In this document: piece by piece, positions 27,401 through 42,400 of the stretch
Position numbering within the stretch: position 1 is the stretch's first letter
Layout of the letters: every line of letters starts with the position of its first letter
Assembly (NCBI GenBank): GCA_024305745.1
Contig: JAHRBS010000010.1
Location: forward strand, 3,789,501-3,853,500
Direction: 5' to 3'
Length of the DNA: 64,000 bases
DNA from: Polyporus tsugae
Taxonomy: Eukaryota; Basidiomycota; Agaricomycetes; Polyporales; Polyporaceae
The notes under the pieces: model-generated
Told to the model about the DNA's origin: nothing
What the model saw: only the letters and a program-made list of their open reading frames with translations
Databases searched by the model: none
Made by a program: the position numbers and the translations under genes

Positions 27401-30400
27401 TTTCTTCACTCTGCACGCACGACACCCGATTCCAACACCGTCTACGGCATCATATCGCGGCTGCTAGCTTGAAAACGGGATGCGAGAATGGACAGACCCA
27501 CGAGCGCAGCGCGAATGCAGGGGTGCTTGAAGGACGGATCACCTGCCGGATGCATCAGAGACGCACGTCGCACGAATCACGCACCGAGGCAGTTGGAACT
27601 TACCGATTGCGATGATACCGGCAGACGCGCTCTCGAGCTCGAGCCACGAGCACTCGGAATAGATGATGATGCCGCAGTCCTACGGCGACGGTAGCGTCTT
27701 CGGGATGAGGCGACCGCCGTCCGGAAGAAATGGGGGATAGAGGGGTTTGGGAGGAGGCAGTAGAAGGGCGGTGCGATGTACAAAAGGTCAGCCTGAGCGA
27801 GCGCGTCTGGACGGACGGGAAAAGGACGTCTAGCCTATAGCATACGATCTTGATCGAACAATGTTTGTGAATGCGACGCCGAGCGCGGTCAGACAGAGGC
27901 GTACTTCCTGAGCTCGGATGAGCAAACACCGAGCGGTATCGAGCAGGTAGTATTCCTGAAATGTCCACCAGTCAGTCAAGCGCCCGCGTCCAAGCACCGA
28001 TGTGACATACTGTCGTACCCGCGCATGTGCCCCACAGAAACGTCTGCATGCCAACGTGACGCTGCGCCTTTGAGTATCTCCTGGAGTGTCGCCGGCAGTG
28101 AGAACATAGTGATGGCAAAGATTCGGCGAGCGCGGTCTCTCTCCCTGCTCGATATCAAGCTAGCGACGTACAGAGCAAGCGGCCGCGGATAAATGATGCG
28201 GATGTGAGGCGCGCTGACACCAGAGGTATCCAAGTCAGCCAGAAGAAATTAGCAGATGCAGCACTCTAGATGAGATTGACAGTAACCGCGAGCTTGAGCC
28301 CGCTCACAGGTGAGACCGGTTTACATGGGAGGTGTCGCGGTCAACGCAGTTACCCGCCAGAGTGCGCAGCGATGCTGGGTCTCTCAGCTCGCCCATTCGT
28401 CGGGGACGGACACGATAGGGGGTGATAATGGCGTCCCGCGCTCACTCCCTCTCACCGCGAACACCAGCGTCACCATAGACCGCATCGAAATACGTCCTGA
28501 CACATCGTCCAGTCAACACTGTACAGGCTGACATGAAGAATGGAAAGGAACACTCACGGCGGGAGGCTCGAAGTCTCCTCGTCCCCCGGCAAGGCAGCAC
28601 CTCCGCCCGAAGAGATCGTATCGTTCGAAGTCGTCCCTGCCTGCCACCCTGAGGGAAGGGTCCTGCCAGTGCCTCGTGGCACGGCTCGGTCAATGCCCGA
28701 GTCGAGCGTGATCGGAATCACGACCGCCACTCCGTTCCCTATGCCTGGGAATGGGACTTCGACCTGTAGCATGTACTGTCCGGGCATTGCCATCACCATC
28801 AGCCTCCTGGCATAACTCACGTCACAGCCGCCAACAGACACTCACCGCACAGTCCACCAAGTCGCACGAGAACGTCGGCGGAAATCGGTTCAGCCCGATG
28901 TTCAGCTGCAGCATCCACTGTTGGAGCCACTTCCCCATCTCCTCCTTGTCCTGCGGTCCGGTGTCGTCCACCCACTGCTTCACGTACGACGTGGGCGACA
29001 GATTCCGCTTCCTCACGGTGGTCAAGAGGATCTTTTTGACGGACTCGTGGGCGTCTCCCTCCACCCTGATGACGAACGTCCGTCGCAGGGTGATATCAAT
29101 GGGGTAGGACTCGATGTCGACAGCGGGGAAGACAGGCTTGCCCTTCGGGTGCTTGTCCGCCTTCCTGCGCGCGAACCGGGCCGTCGTTGTTTTCACTTTG
29201 ATCAGGACTGGGATGTCGACGCAGTGCGGAAGGATCCCGTGCTCGTTTGGAACGAGGAGCTGCAATATGTCGCGATCAGATGGGCACATTGCCTACTTGA
29301 GGAGACAGCGGTGAAACGGTGCTCACCTCGACTCTTGCGGTAGAGTACTCTCCCCACAGCCCTCGCCGCATATGGGTCTCCTTATGCACAGTCTTCCACA
29401 TCGGCCCTCCCTCCGGTTCTCCTAGAGCCTTGATGGACGCACGCAGACTGGGATCGCCCGTTGGGACAACTGCGAGCGACTCGCGGATCTTCCTACTGTT
29501 CGCAAAGAACGACGTTGGACCCGGGAGACCAGTCGCCTGAGCGAAGTAGGATATTTTAACGCCGCTCCCAGCTACGGACGGAGGGATCTCCGAAGGCAGA
29601 CGGAAGCGGAACGGTACACCGAGTACATGAGAGCCCGGCGGCGGATACGCAGACCTTCGCTTCCAGAGGGACTGCTTGAAAGACACTAGATCCCGCTTCT
29701 CAACGGCAGTGTAATCCTCACTGTATGCCCAGGACCTATTGGTGAAACGGGGCTTGGTCAGGGCCAGCGAACACCACGAGAAATGAGTTGAAGACGTACA
29801 CCACCATCGTCCCCCGAAGCTCCATGACAATCTCGTCAATGGGTTCATACTGTAATTGTTGAAAATCCAGCACCACTTCGCCTTCGACATCGCTACCCGC
29901 GCAATAGGTCGTCGGCGGGATTACCAGTGAAAATGCGCCGGCGCGGGTCTGGGAAGGAGAAGTCGGGGTTACGCTAAACGACATGCTTGAGCACCCTCTC
30001 GCTGTGACCAAGTTCTCATATATGTACCATAGTCGGGCGCGATTCGATGCACGTCTGGATGGATTCACAGTTAGAGTACTGTCAAACTTGAAGGCACGAA
30101 GCACCAAAGACTGTATGACTAATGGCAATGACATCAACTGGATAACCGCACAAGGGTCGCCAACGTTCGAAACGGAGCAGCTGCATGGCAACACCCCCGA
30201 GTGGAGTTCGCCGTCGGTTTCCTCATAGAAACATGACCGAGGTCGGACACGACCACGGATGGGGCCGAGCCGAGCCCGCAGTGACCACTGTGAGTGGTCG
30301 ACTGATTGCGCTTGCCTGTGGCCTTTATATCAACGCTCTGCTTCCAACGATCAATCAAATCTGGCTTCTTGAAAGTTGAATGTTCGATGTACCCACCGCG

Positions 30401-33400
30401 GGCGCGTGAGATCTGGTACAGTATCGTACACATCACCTTCGACTTTACGGCTCAAGACGCCCTCCATCGCGCTCGGATTCTGGTTCCCGATATTACCTAT
30501 GTCGTTCACCTCCATCAGACTCGGACTAACAGCTTCTTGAAGAGGGCACCTACGGTGGAAGACCCAGGTCGCGCGTCGGGGAATGGTAGAGGATACTCGA
30601 AGCAGGTGCGTCCGCCTCCGAGTGCGTGTCGCCACCGACACTAGCAGCTTGGTGATTCGGACTTGGGTTCTGCCTGGGCTTGCGACTAGGGCTGGTGCTG
30701 AAACTCGAGGTCGGACTTGAGCCAGGGCGGGTTGAGCCCCGAGGTGATCGCCACGGGAACCTTCAAAAGCATGTCATTGCCCATTCCCGGGAATGGCGCA
30801 TTCAGCGAGAGGTAGTACTGTGCGGCGCCGTCAGGTCAGCGGGCGCTGTCTCCCATGGTCTGCAAAACAGGAAATGTGACAAAAACGGAACGCACGTTGA
30901 TAGCGACAGTCGGCGCGCTAAACGTCGGGGGCACGTTCAATGTCAACTTCGAAGAGAAGCTCACGCGCTGCACCCACCGTGCCATCTCCCCTCCCCTCCC
31001 TCCTGCGCCGATCTCCTCGGCCTCAGGGTGCCACTCCTTCTCTGCCACCTCGACGTCCGCTATGACGTCCCGCGCGATCGTCGTCATCGGTCGTCCACAG
31101 GAACCCCTCCGGCCAAAGGACGAGGTTGTGGCACAGACAAGGTGGATGTCGGTGTGCGACTGGGGTGGGGTGGGAAAGATGTGCTTGTTCGGTGGGCGGG
31201 AGAGCGCCTTCGCGCGATTCATGGGCGCAGTCATTGTCGTGATCGTGATTAGGAACGGGAGGAAGGTGAACAGCGGGAGGACGGGGACGTCCGGGATCGA
31301 CACCTAAGCCAGCCATAAGAGGGGTGGTGGAAGCAGAAGAAGAGAGAACTTGAAGACGCACCATGACGCGCGCGGTCGCGTGCTCGCCTCAGATCCCCTT
31401 GCGAATCGAATTCTCCTCCGCCCAGACGTTCTTCCACCGCGCGTACGACCCCGGCCCGACCCCTGCGCCAAGCCCCATCCTCACCCCTACGCCCGCCTCG
31501 CCCTTCGGGAGGACCATGATCGACGAGTGTACCTTCTTGTTCACTTTGAACTTCCCCCGTCGGACGCCAGTTGTGTCGATCGCGTACAGGATGGAGGTGT
31601 TGATTTCCCATATGCGGAAGTGGAAGGAGGGAGAGAGGCCGACAGGGAGCGGGAAGCGGAAGGGGAGCCGGGCTGAGGGTAGGCCACGCCCCTACTCTAC
31701 ACATAGAATTGGGAGGATAGGATCCAGTGCTTCTCTTCGTAGACGTGCTTATTCCGCCTGACGCGTCTGTTGACGGTTTGCTAGGGGATGAGGAGGTGCG
31801 GGAGGGAGACGGCAAGAGGGGACGCACGTCTGGATGTCAACGCAGACCTCGTCGAAGTTCTCCTCTTGGAGCTGGCAAAAGTTGAGAATTAATGACCTCC
31901 CCCTCGACGAAGCCGCCGCCGGAATGGATGGTGGGCAGGACGACAACGGTCAACGCAGACGAAGTGGAGGCGGAGGACAGGAGAGATGTCATGTTGAGAA
32001 AATGCCACCCGCTAGGCTACACATTCGTCATTGTGGTTCGAAGTAGGGTGTGATTAGGCGGTGAGGTGAGCCTTGAAGCTATTTGTTGCGGAGGATCGAC
32101 ATATAGTAACTTGACGGGAGCGAGATTGGGGTGTATGTTGGTCAGCTAAAGTAAGTAGTATGTCGAGCATAGGTGTTAAACATACCCATTGCGACTGCGG
32201 TTCGAAAGAGTCGATCAAGGAGAAGATAAGTATCCAGACGGACGGAAGGGAGCTCGACGAGGCGGGTCAAGATGACACACCGCTCTGGCGCCTGACGAAA
32301 GGAGGGGAAGCGCCTGTCTCCGATGTCTGTTCTCGCCTCTCCACTCGCACTTGGTTTTCCCTCCTCCCTTACTGCTGACGACAACGCCTGTCAAGATACG
32401 TACACCAAAGTCGAGAGCGAGGAAAAGGACAGCGGAGAGGACGAATCAAAATCAAACACACAAAACAGCCTTCGTTTTGGATCCACGCTCGACGTTCGCT
32501 TCGCCGATTGAGACGATGAACTCCACCCCAGACACCATCACGCATCTCATAGCCCAGTTCTCTGTGTATCCCCCGAGTGCATCGCGGCAGATGCGCGCCC
32601 TTTCTCTCCCTGGAGATCGTCCTTGCAGAGCCTCCGCCATGCCTCATTTGCCCCTCGCTCGTTCCACGCTCGTTCCCCACCCATCCGTTGTGCCAACGCC
32701 GAGGGCCTGTAGTGAGTCAGATCATCTGCGGAGGGGGCGCCGCCTCCATCCGGAAGCCGTCCTTGCAGCAAGTTTGAAGAACAAGAACACCGTGCCTGGA
32801 ACGATACACTATGAGGTGACGTTCATGTAGTGCATTCAGTCTATGCACCTTCGTCCTGGTACATCACACAGCGTGTGTCACTCGCCCTGTCCGTTTATTG
32901 ACCCTCCGGCAAAGTATGACATCATGCCGACAAACTTCATCTTCATGGTGTTCTACTTTGTCTTGAGCAAAGGTATTCCAGCTTGACAACGTTGGTGGAA
33001 CCAATGACATAATTCATGTTCTAATACAGTGCACGCCAATTCGTTCTTCGCCGCCCTCAACACCCGGAAATCCATTCGTGGACGTGGCACGGACGCCGAA
33101 CACACCACCATGCCGACCTTCCTCATGGTCGGCCAAACGACCACGATCAAGCATGAAGGCGGGCATGATAACCACATCCTACACTCGATAGTGAGCAACT
33201 TTGGTTCTGTGTAGATAACAGTTTCTCATGCACCAGGCAGTCTCTCCGCTCTGAATCACACAGCGACTTCTCACCCATCACCGTACCGAAGGAACCGGAG
33301 GTAAGTAAGTAGTGTTGTTCGGTCTCATAAAGCTCCTGTACTCAAACTCGTATTCAGCCCATTTCGATGATGCCGCCACTACACTACCAGACGCCTTACT

Positions 33401-36400
33401 CAGGATTTGAGCACAACTACTTACTCAAAACCATTGCAGGTCAAGTCGTGGTCATGAGACCTGGGTCGCGGTCGTGGTATGGCGCAAAAGGTGCAACTGG
33501 CGCTGTCTGCACCTCCCCCAATCTTATTGCAAGCATCTACTCCGAGATCCTACCCGCATATCCATGCCTCTGGCCGTCGGATACGGTCGGATACAGGATC
33601 GCCCTCGCCAAGTACCTCAAAGGGCTGAGGAACGCCGTCATGCACACAAAACACGTGCATCTAGCTGACCACAAGGGCAAGCAGCGTCCTCGGCCGAAGA
33701 CGAGGCTGTCGCGTGGTGGTAGAAGGACGTTGTGGTTCGCAAGTCCATCCTGGAGGAGTGCTCCGGCGAGCGGTGCGGTTCACAATCGCTCTTACTGCTC
33801 AGCAGTTCGGCTCGCTGATCTGCTCCCTGCTCCCTTCTAGCTTCGAGCGCCTGACATTGGCGTCATCCAGTCACGCTATCCTCAAGAACGCCGTGCGGAG
33901 TCAGATACGGCCGTCCTCGTTGTGTCCACCAGCCGCGAGCTCGAGTGCTTCTGGCCCCCAGGACCGTGAGGTGCGTGTGAAACAAAGAGGCATCTCTTCA
34001 TCTCCGTCGCAGAGTACTGATACACTCGTGTACAACGCGATGTTGGCTTGCTATCCACGGCGTGCACGACGCAGCTTGCAGTGGTACAAAACGCGCGATT
34101 CGAATGGGAACGCTCGGCGGCACTCCTCGTACGGAGGCCGATCTAGCCGTCATTCGCGTGAGTGGCCGTTCACCATTTCTATGCATGCATGCACCGAGCA
34201 GTAGTGCTGAGTGCTTCGTTATCGTGTTTTGCAGACACGGATAGCGGATCCAAAGCTCGCGGTGTCCTCAAAATACGACGGCCTGACGACAGATAGGCTT
34301 TATCAGGATCTCCTGCGTAGATCCTGGCAAGGCGACGATGGCCGGTCAGCCCTGCGTCTCGTCACGGACCTTGCTGGCCTGCTCGAAGCGTCGACGTCCA
34401 TGGCAGCTGATTCCGCCAGCAGCGAAGACGTTGGCTCGGAATCCAAACCGGGCTTCACTCTGCCAGATTCTCAACCTCACGTGGGTATATGCGCTCTCAT
34501 AAAGGACACCAGAGACAGACGCAGGACGGCAGCGGAGAGGTTCGTGAACCAGATGTGAATGCTCGGCGCAGCAGCGAAGGCGCGATGGTTGACGCTCCGC
34601 CGGAGATGCCGCCAAATATCACGATCGTAGAGGGGGACCAATCTTTGAAGGATCGCAAGAGCGCGTTTGTCCGTTGCGCGTGCTGCGTTACGGTCCATTT
34701 ATTGCAGGTAGGTTTACTCTTTTAGCCATGACGAAATGTTCTGCATCGCTTGAACGAGGCTCGCAGGTCTCCGTGGTTCCCACCCATCCCATGTCGGACC
34801 GCCGAACAGCTCGCGCTGCTTACTTGGTCATCAATGTGTGGTGTTGTACGCGTCGTGTAGGCTAGGTCCTTCCCCAAGGTACGCTGATTGTCGCTCGACT
34901 CGCGCTCGCGCACTCAGCTCGATATTTTCAGATGACAACGATGACGGGGAGACCGCAGCTGGAGGACGATTGGCCTGACTGTCGTAGATTCTAGTACGTG
35001 ATCATAGCGATGGATTTTTTTTCTGTTTGACGTCCTGTGCGAAGACATACCCCGCCTTCCCTCGCCGCCAATGCTGCGCCCCGAGATCAGGTCCACCGCC
35101 ATCACGTGCACGGGTCCACGATCTCACGCGAACACTTCGGTGTCCATGCGGCCAATGTCACGGCCGTTTTGGCATGCGTTTCCGAAGCGATTGGGTTGAC
35201 GTCAAGAACGCAGCAATGGTGTACGAGGTGAAGGAGTGGGTGCAGAGTCCACGGTTTCAGGCGGAGATTAACTTCGAGTCAAGCATGCTGCAGATTGTCA
35301 AGAATGGGCATTGATATCTTCCATCCACGATGTTTAGCAATGGAGGGCGGGTCTGCACGGACGTTACACCCGTATGTCGCTATACATTCCCGTGTTCATA
35401 CATAAATTGTATCGTACATCTCAGCGTATTTACAAGTTGTTTCAATACAGAATTCAGTGTCTACATACTCGGGGACAAGACCAGTTACGTATGGGCTACC
35501 AAAATGTCGAAAGGCAGAGACATTGCGAAGAGAGAAACGCGGTAAAGACAACGTACAGTAGCATCGTGAAGGGAGAAACATAGTCGTGACAACGTAGCCG
35601 GGAGCGTATTCTATAGTGGGTATTGTTCCGCAGAGACGAGATCGCACATACGACGAAAGAACATCGCCCCATCCTCAGCTCCGTAGCACAGCACCCTCCC
35701 GTCAGGCGAGATCGCGACCCGGGTTACTCGCGCTCTGCGTATATCCCCAGGGACCTTTGCGACGCACGACCAGTCACTAGTCCTCCACAAGCAGACCTCC
35801 CCTTCCTCCCCAGATGCTGATGCGACGTATCGCCCACATGACGAAAAGCACGCAGGGTACGAAGAGACTCGGAAGTCCAAGTGCCTGACCAAACATGCGA
35901 GCAAGGCCCCGCTAGACGCGTCCCAGATTTTCACTCCTCCGGAGCGATTGATGTCCCTGCCCACGTGCTCAGACTCCGAGTCCGAGCTCGAGCTTGACAG
36001 CACCAGTGTCCTATCCGGTGAATACACTGCGAATTCTATGCACCATGACTCCTGGTCGTTCAGAATGAGGAGCTCGTTTCCGGTTTCGACATCCCAGATA
36101 CGAATCGTGCCATCGTGAGACCCCGTAACGATGCGCGTGCTCCTGGGGTCGAACGCAGCAGCACTGACCCACTTGGCATGTCCCACAAGTTCCCTATGCA
36201 GCTTGCCTGATTCGACATTCCACACATGGCAGCGAGTCTGGGCCGAGCTGGGGTCCAGGCTCGGCCTGGTAACAATCCAGCGTCCATCGGGAGAGAAAGC
36301 CAGCGGCTTGCCATTCCAGGTCTCGTTGGGATGCAGCCGCTGGAATGTGTGGGCATCCCAGAGATGGACGGTGCGGTCGCGCGATTCCGACGCTATCCAA

Positions 36401-39400
36401 CTCCCTTTGGCAGACCACGCACAGCAGTTGTCAGGTGCGTTCATGTTGAGATCTTCATGGTCTGCTAGTGATATGGCACTGCATGGATCTTGATGGAGGC
36501 CCCAGACGATGGACTGCCCTGGGCAGCCAACCGACAGGATATATCGACTACCGGGGGAAAGCGAGAGAGACCACACTCCGGACCCCGGGTGAGCGACCCA
36601 TTCCTGCGCGATGCATCCGGTTTCTGTATCCCAGATAATGATGGTGCCGTCTTCCGACCCAGTCGCGGCCCATCTACTGTTTGCGGATATGACAATTGCG
36701 GTCGGTATTTCACCGTTGTGCCCCGCTCTCCCTGCTGAACAGTATATCAGCGTTAAGACGGCCCACTTCCACCAGTGGAGGAGTAGTATGATTTACATGA
36801 TTCGGCATTGATTGTCAGTGCATGGCGTCTCGCCAATGTTGGAAATAATTTTCTGAGCCACTCCCTCCACGAATGATGCCTGCGGACGTTGAGCTGAGGC
36901 CGCGTCAGGGGAGAGAATGAAAGAGTCGGCTGGGGGAAAGTGAGGAGGGTCGTCTCCAATTTGGCATGTAACTTCTCCGAAGAAGCGGAGGGTAGCAGTG
37001 TACCGACAAGGACTCGAAATGAACGGAAGTGGATGTCCACGGTGACTTCTCGTAGCTTTGGGGGACGGGATTCTTCGAAGACAGTGATGAAACGATTGAT
37101 GCTTGACTTGAAGAAACTTGAAGTGTCGATGGTCTGATCGAGGGGGATCTGCCACGTGAAGGAGCTCAAATGAACCCACTCCGACGGCAATGATTTTAGC
37201 AGTAACTCTGCGACTATAAATAGTGGATAGAATGGATGGATTCAGCGTGCGAGGATAATAGAAACCGGCATCATACGTTTATCACCGCTGTCCACACTGT
37301 TCAGCCTCGCAAGTGTGTGCTTGGCTACTTCTAGAAGCAAGGCAAGCACCCTGTCGTCTACGAGTCCACCAATCTAATGACGGTGAACATTTAGCGTCCA
37401 AAGACTCAGCTAATGATACTTCGGGGACATATCCTCACCGTCAATGTCTTCAGACCGAGCCGTGCAGACAGACGTCGTTGGATGAGTTCCTGATGTAGCA
37501 CGCCATCCTTCTTGACATAAAGACTGGCGCAGGAAAGAGACTGGATCCTTGGAAATGAGAGAAGGATTCCTGAGAGTGCGTAGAGGGAAGAGAACATTAT
37601 ATTCTCGAGGGATAGGGTCTGAATGTGCTCCCCAAACTGACGGCAGTACGTCAGGACATACGGATGGAAGGTCGTGTATTTCGTTGATTCGGAGTGTGCA
37701 AACTCAAAGTCTGCAAACATGATTTCGGAGAGATTGGGGAGTATGCAAAGTAGGGGATGGGGAGAGAATTCGGAAGGCCGTATCGAGACCGATCGAACAC
37801 ATGGTTGAAGGTGAGGTCTCGCCTGGAGGACGGCACATAGAGCGAAGAGCTGTTCACGATTCTTGGGCTTGACACGGCGGAGGAGGAGGATGGTGCTTCG
37901 GGGACGAAGTTCGCTACAAGTGAGAGTGAAGTTGTATAGCGTGACAATGCTGTCTGCAGAGTGTTCGATGACCCTCTCGATGACCTCCCAGGGGAGTGCA
38001 AGAGACATGGTGGACGAATTCGAGGAAGCGGGACGGAGTGAAACAGGGACGACAAAGGGCAGAGGGACGACGTTCCTCGGTTTCCGAAGACACGCGCGTT
38101 AGCCTTTGTTCTCAGCCGCCCGCACGGAAGGTTCAACGTGGACGCCATGTTGTATGCGACAGTCACCCGCGTACAACACGAGGATCCCTCGAGAGACATT
38201 CGTATTTCAGACTGGTTCAGATTATCGTGATGAACATACAGGCGGCCGCCAGGAAACTTTATGGGTCCTCGATGTTGGCAGTATACGGGTCCTTCGACCT
38301 CGCTTTCCACTGCAACGCACCCCCAGATTACCATAGACAAAGAGGCCCATCTCTCTTGTTCCTGACACTTAACCGACAAACAACCCAAGGAGAAAGAGCA
38401 AGCGTCACACTAATCCACGTATTGCCTCGACATCTCAGGGCATGGCAAAGTAGCACACTCCTGCGACAAATTAATCTCCTCCGCAGGATATTCCAATACT
38501 CCGACTGGCAGCGCACTCTTACCAGCACGGCCTTCCTACGTCAACTCAGAGGACACCCAGTGCGGCGGCCGACAAGGCAATGAATCGCTGTTCTTCGCCC
38601 TGCACGCACGACACCCGATTCCAACACCGTCTACGGCATCATCTCGCGGCTGCTAGCTCGAGTGTGGGATGGGAAAATGGACGGACACCATGAGCGCGGC
38701 GTGCATGCAGGGGTACTCGAGGGACGGATCACCTGCCGGGTGCATCAGAGACGCACAAGCACCAAATCAGTTGGAACTTACTGATTGCGATGATGCCGGC
38801 AGACTCGCTCTCGAGCTCGAGGCACCAGTACTGGGCATAGATGACGATGTCGCAGTCCTACAGCGACGTCAGCCTTGGTGGCGCCTTCGGGATGAGGAAG
38901 AGATGGGGGATAGAGGGGTTCCAGAAGAAAGGGAGCAGAAGGGCGGTGCGGTGTACGAAAGGTCAGCGAGCGCGTCTGGACAGACGGGAAAAGTAAGTAT
39001 GTCTGGACTACCACATGGGATCTCGATCAAACAAAGATTTGGGATGCGACGCCGAGCGCGGTCAGACAGAGGCGGGCTCGGATGAGCGAACACCGAGTGA
39101 TATCGGCCATATATATTCCTGAAACGTCCACCTGTCAGTCAAGCACACGTGTCCAAGCACCAATGCTGCGTACCGCTATACTCGCCCATGTGCGCTGCAG
39201 GAACGGCTGTATGCCGACGCGACGCTGAGCATTCGAATGTCTCCTGGAGTTTCCCCGCTGGGAGTGCAAACATAGGGATAGCAAAGATTCGGTGAGGGCG
39301 GTATCTCTCCCTGCTCGACGTACAGGACGAGCGAATAAACAATGCAGGTGCGCGGCGCGCTAGCACGAGAGGTATCCCAGTCCGAAGAAGTAGCAGATAC

Positions 39401-42400
39401 AGCACTAGATGAGACTCACAGTAACTGCAAGTGAGCCTGGTGCTCTTTTTGACGGACTCGTCGGCGTCTCCCCCACCCTGATGACGAACGTCCGTCGCAA
39501 AGTGATATCAATGGAGTAGGGCTCGATATCGACAGCGGGGAAGACAGGCTTGCCCTCCGCGTGCTTGTCCGCCTTCCTGCGCGCGAGGCGACCCGTCGTC
39601 GTTTTTACTTTGATGAGGACTGGGATGTCGACGCAGTGCGGAAGGATCCCGTGCTCGTTTGGGCCGAGGAGCTGCGACATGTCACGGTCTATTTACTCCA
39701 CGAGAAAAGGCGGTGCTCACCTCGACTCTTGAGGTAGAGTACTTTCCCCACAGCCCTCGCCGCATATGCGCCTCCTTATGCGCGGTCTTCCACGGCGACC
39801 CACCCTCCAGCTCGCCTAGGGCCTTAATCGATGGACGCAGACTGGGGTCACACCTCGAGACAACTGCGAACGACTCGCAGATCTTCCTACTGTTCGCAGT
39901 CGGACAGAGACCGATCGCCACAGCAGAGTAGGATATTGCAACCTTGTTCCTAGCTACGGACGGAGGGATCTCCGAAGGCAGACGGAAGCGGAACGGTGAA
40001 CGGAGTACATGAAGGCCCGGCGGCGGATACGCAGACCCTGGCTTCCAGAGGGATTGGTCGAAAGACACGAGATCCCGCTTCTCAACGGCAGTGTAATCCT
40101 CATTGTATGCCCAGGACCTATTGGTGAAACGGGGCTTTGTCAGGGCCAGCGAACACCAGTTGAAAGGACGTATAATACCGTCGTCCCCCGAAGCTCCAGG
40201 ACAATCTCGTTGATGGGTTAATGCAGTAATTGTTGAAGTCTAGCACCACTTCACGGCGCGATGCGATGCACAGACGATGTATCCACAGTCAGAGTGATGT
40301 CAAACTTGAAGGCACGAAGCACCAAAGACTGTATGACTGGTGGATATAAACGAATGATACCAGCTGGATAACCGCGCGAGGGTCGGTGCCAACGCTCGAA
40401 ACGGCGCAGCTGCATGGCAACGCCCCCGAGTGGAGTTCACCGTCGGTTTCCTCGTAGAAACATGACCGAGGTCCGACATGACCACGGATGGGGCGGCGCC
40501 CAGCCCGCAGGAACCACTGCGAGCGGTCGACTGATTGCGCTTGCCCGTAGCCTTCATATCAACGCTCTGCTTCCAATGATCAATAAAATCCGGCTTCTTG
40601 AAAGTTGAATATTCGACGTACTCACCGTGGGCGCGCGAGATCTGGTACGGTATCGTACACATCATCTTCAACTTTACGGCTCAAGACGCCCTCCGTCGCT
40701 CTCGGATTCTGGCTCCCGATATTGCTTACGTCGTTCACCTCCGTCAGACTCAGACTAACAGCTTCTCGAGGAGGGCACCTACGGTGGCAGACTCAGGTCG
40801 CGCGTCGGTGAATGCCACTGGATATGCGAAGCGACGGCATCCGACTCCGAGTGTGTGTCGCCACCGACACCAGCAGCTTATGATTCGTACTTGGACTCTG
40901 CCTGAGCTCGCGACTGCGGCATGGGCTGAAGCTCGAGGTCGGACTTGAGCCAGGGCCTGTTGAGCACCGAGGTGATCGTCACGGGAACCTTCAAGTTCAA
41001 CAGAATGTTGTCGCCCATTCCCGGGAACGGCACCTTCGGGGAGAGGTAGGTACTGTGCGGCGCTGTCAGGTCAGCCCGCGCCGTCTCCCATGGTCGGCAA
41101 AACAGGAAACGGGACGAAATCGGAACGCACGTTGACCGCGACAGTCGGCGCGCTGAACGTCGGGGGCACGCTCGGCGTGAACTTCGAAGAGAAACTCGCG
41201 CACTGCACCATCGTCCCATATCCCCTCCCTCCTGCGCCGATCTCTTCGGCCTTGGGGTGCCACTTCTTCTCTGCCACCTCGACGTCCGCAACGATGTCCC
41301 CCGCGATCGTCCCCGCCCCGAAGAATCACGCAACGGCCTCGTCCGTCGTCCACAGGAACCCCTCCGAGCAAAGCACCAGGGTGCGGCACAGTCGAAAGTG
41401 GATGTCGGTAAAGATGTGCTTGTTCTGTGGGTGGGAGAGCGCCTTCGCGTGTGTCATAGGCGCAGTCATCGTCGTGATCGTGAGGAGGAACGGGAGCGGG
41501 GTGGGTGAAGAGCGGGAGCTTAAGATGATTCAACGCTCTGGCGCCCGGCGAAACGAGGGTAAGCGCTTGTCTCCGATGTCTGTTCTCGCCGCCTCTCACT
41601 CGCACTTGGTTTTCCCTCCTCCCTTACTTCTGACGACAACGCCTGTCAACATACGTACAACAAAGTCGAGAGCGAGGAAAAGGACAGCGGAGAGGACGAA
41701 TCAAAACCAAACACACAAAACAGCCTTCGTTTTGGATCCACGCTCGACGCTCGCTTCGCCGATTGAGACGATGAACTCTACCCCAGACACCATCGCGCAT
41801 CTCATAGCCCAGCTCTCTGGTGGATCCCCCGAGTCCATCGCGGCAGATGCGCGCCCTTCCTCTCCCTGGAGATCGTCCTTGCAGAGCCTCCGCCATGCCT
41901 CATTTGCTCCCCGCTCGTTTCATGCTCGTTGCCCACCCATCCGTTGCCCCAACGCTGAGGCCCTGCAGTGAGCCAGAGCACCTGCGGAGGGGGCACGGTA
42001 TCCATCCGGCAGCCATCCTTGCAGCAAGTCACCGTCACCCAGATGCGATCGCGGGCCGGCGGTCAAGAACAAGAACACCGTGCCCGGAATGATACACTAT
42101 GAGGTGACGAGGTATGTGCATACTTCGTGCGCGGTACCTTCTGCAACACTCTGAATCATGCATATCCCTCGGAGTGTAGCATAGAGTCGCACGACTCAGC
42201 TTAGTCGGCTCACCGCGTCAACGTCATGGGCTGGCGTCGGAGAATATGCGCGAGACGTGACGTGCCGGGGTGGACGCGATCTACCCCATCTGCATCTCGC
42301 CAGATGCAGCCGCTCTCGTGGCACATCGAACCATACCTTCTCTGTTCGGGACCATCATGCGGACGTACATCTCGCGGGGCGCAGTCGAGTGGATCCCACA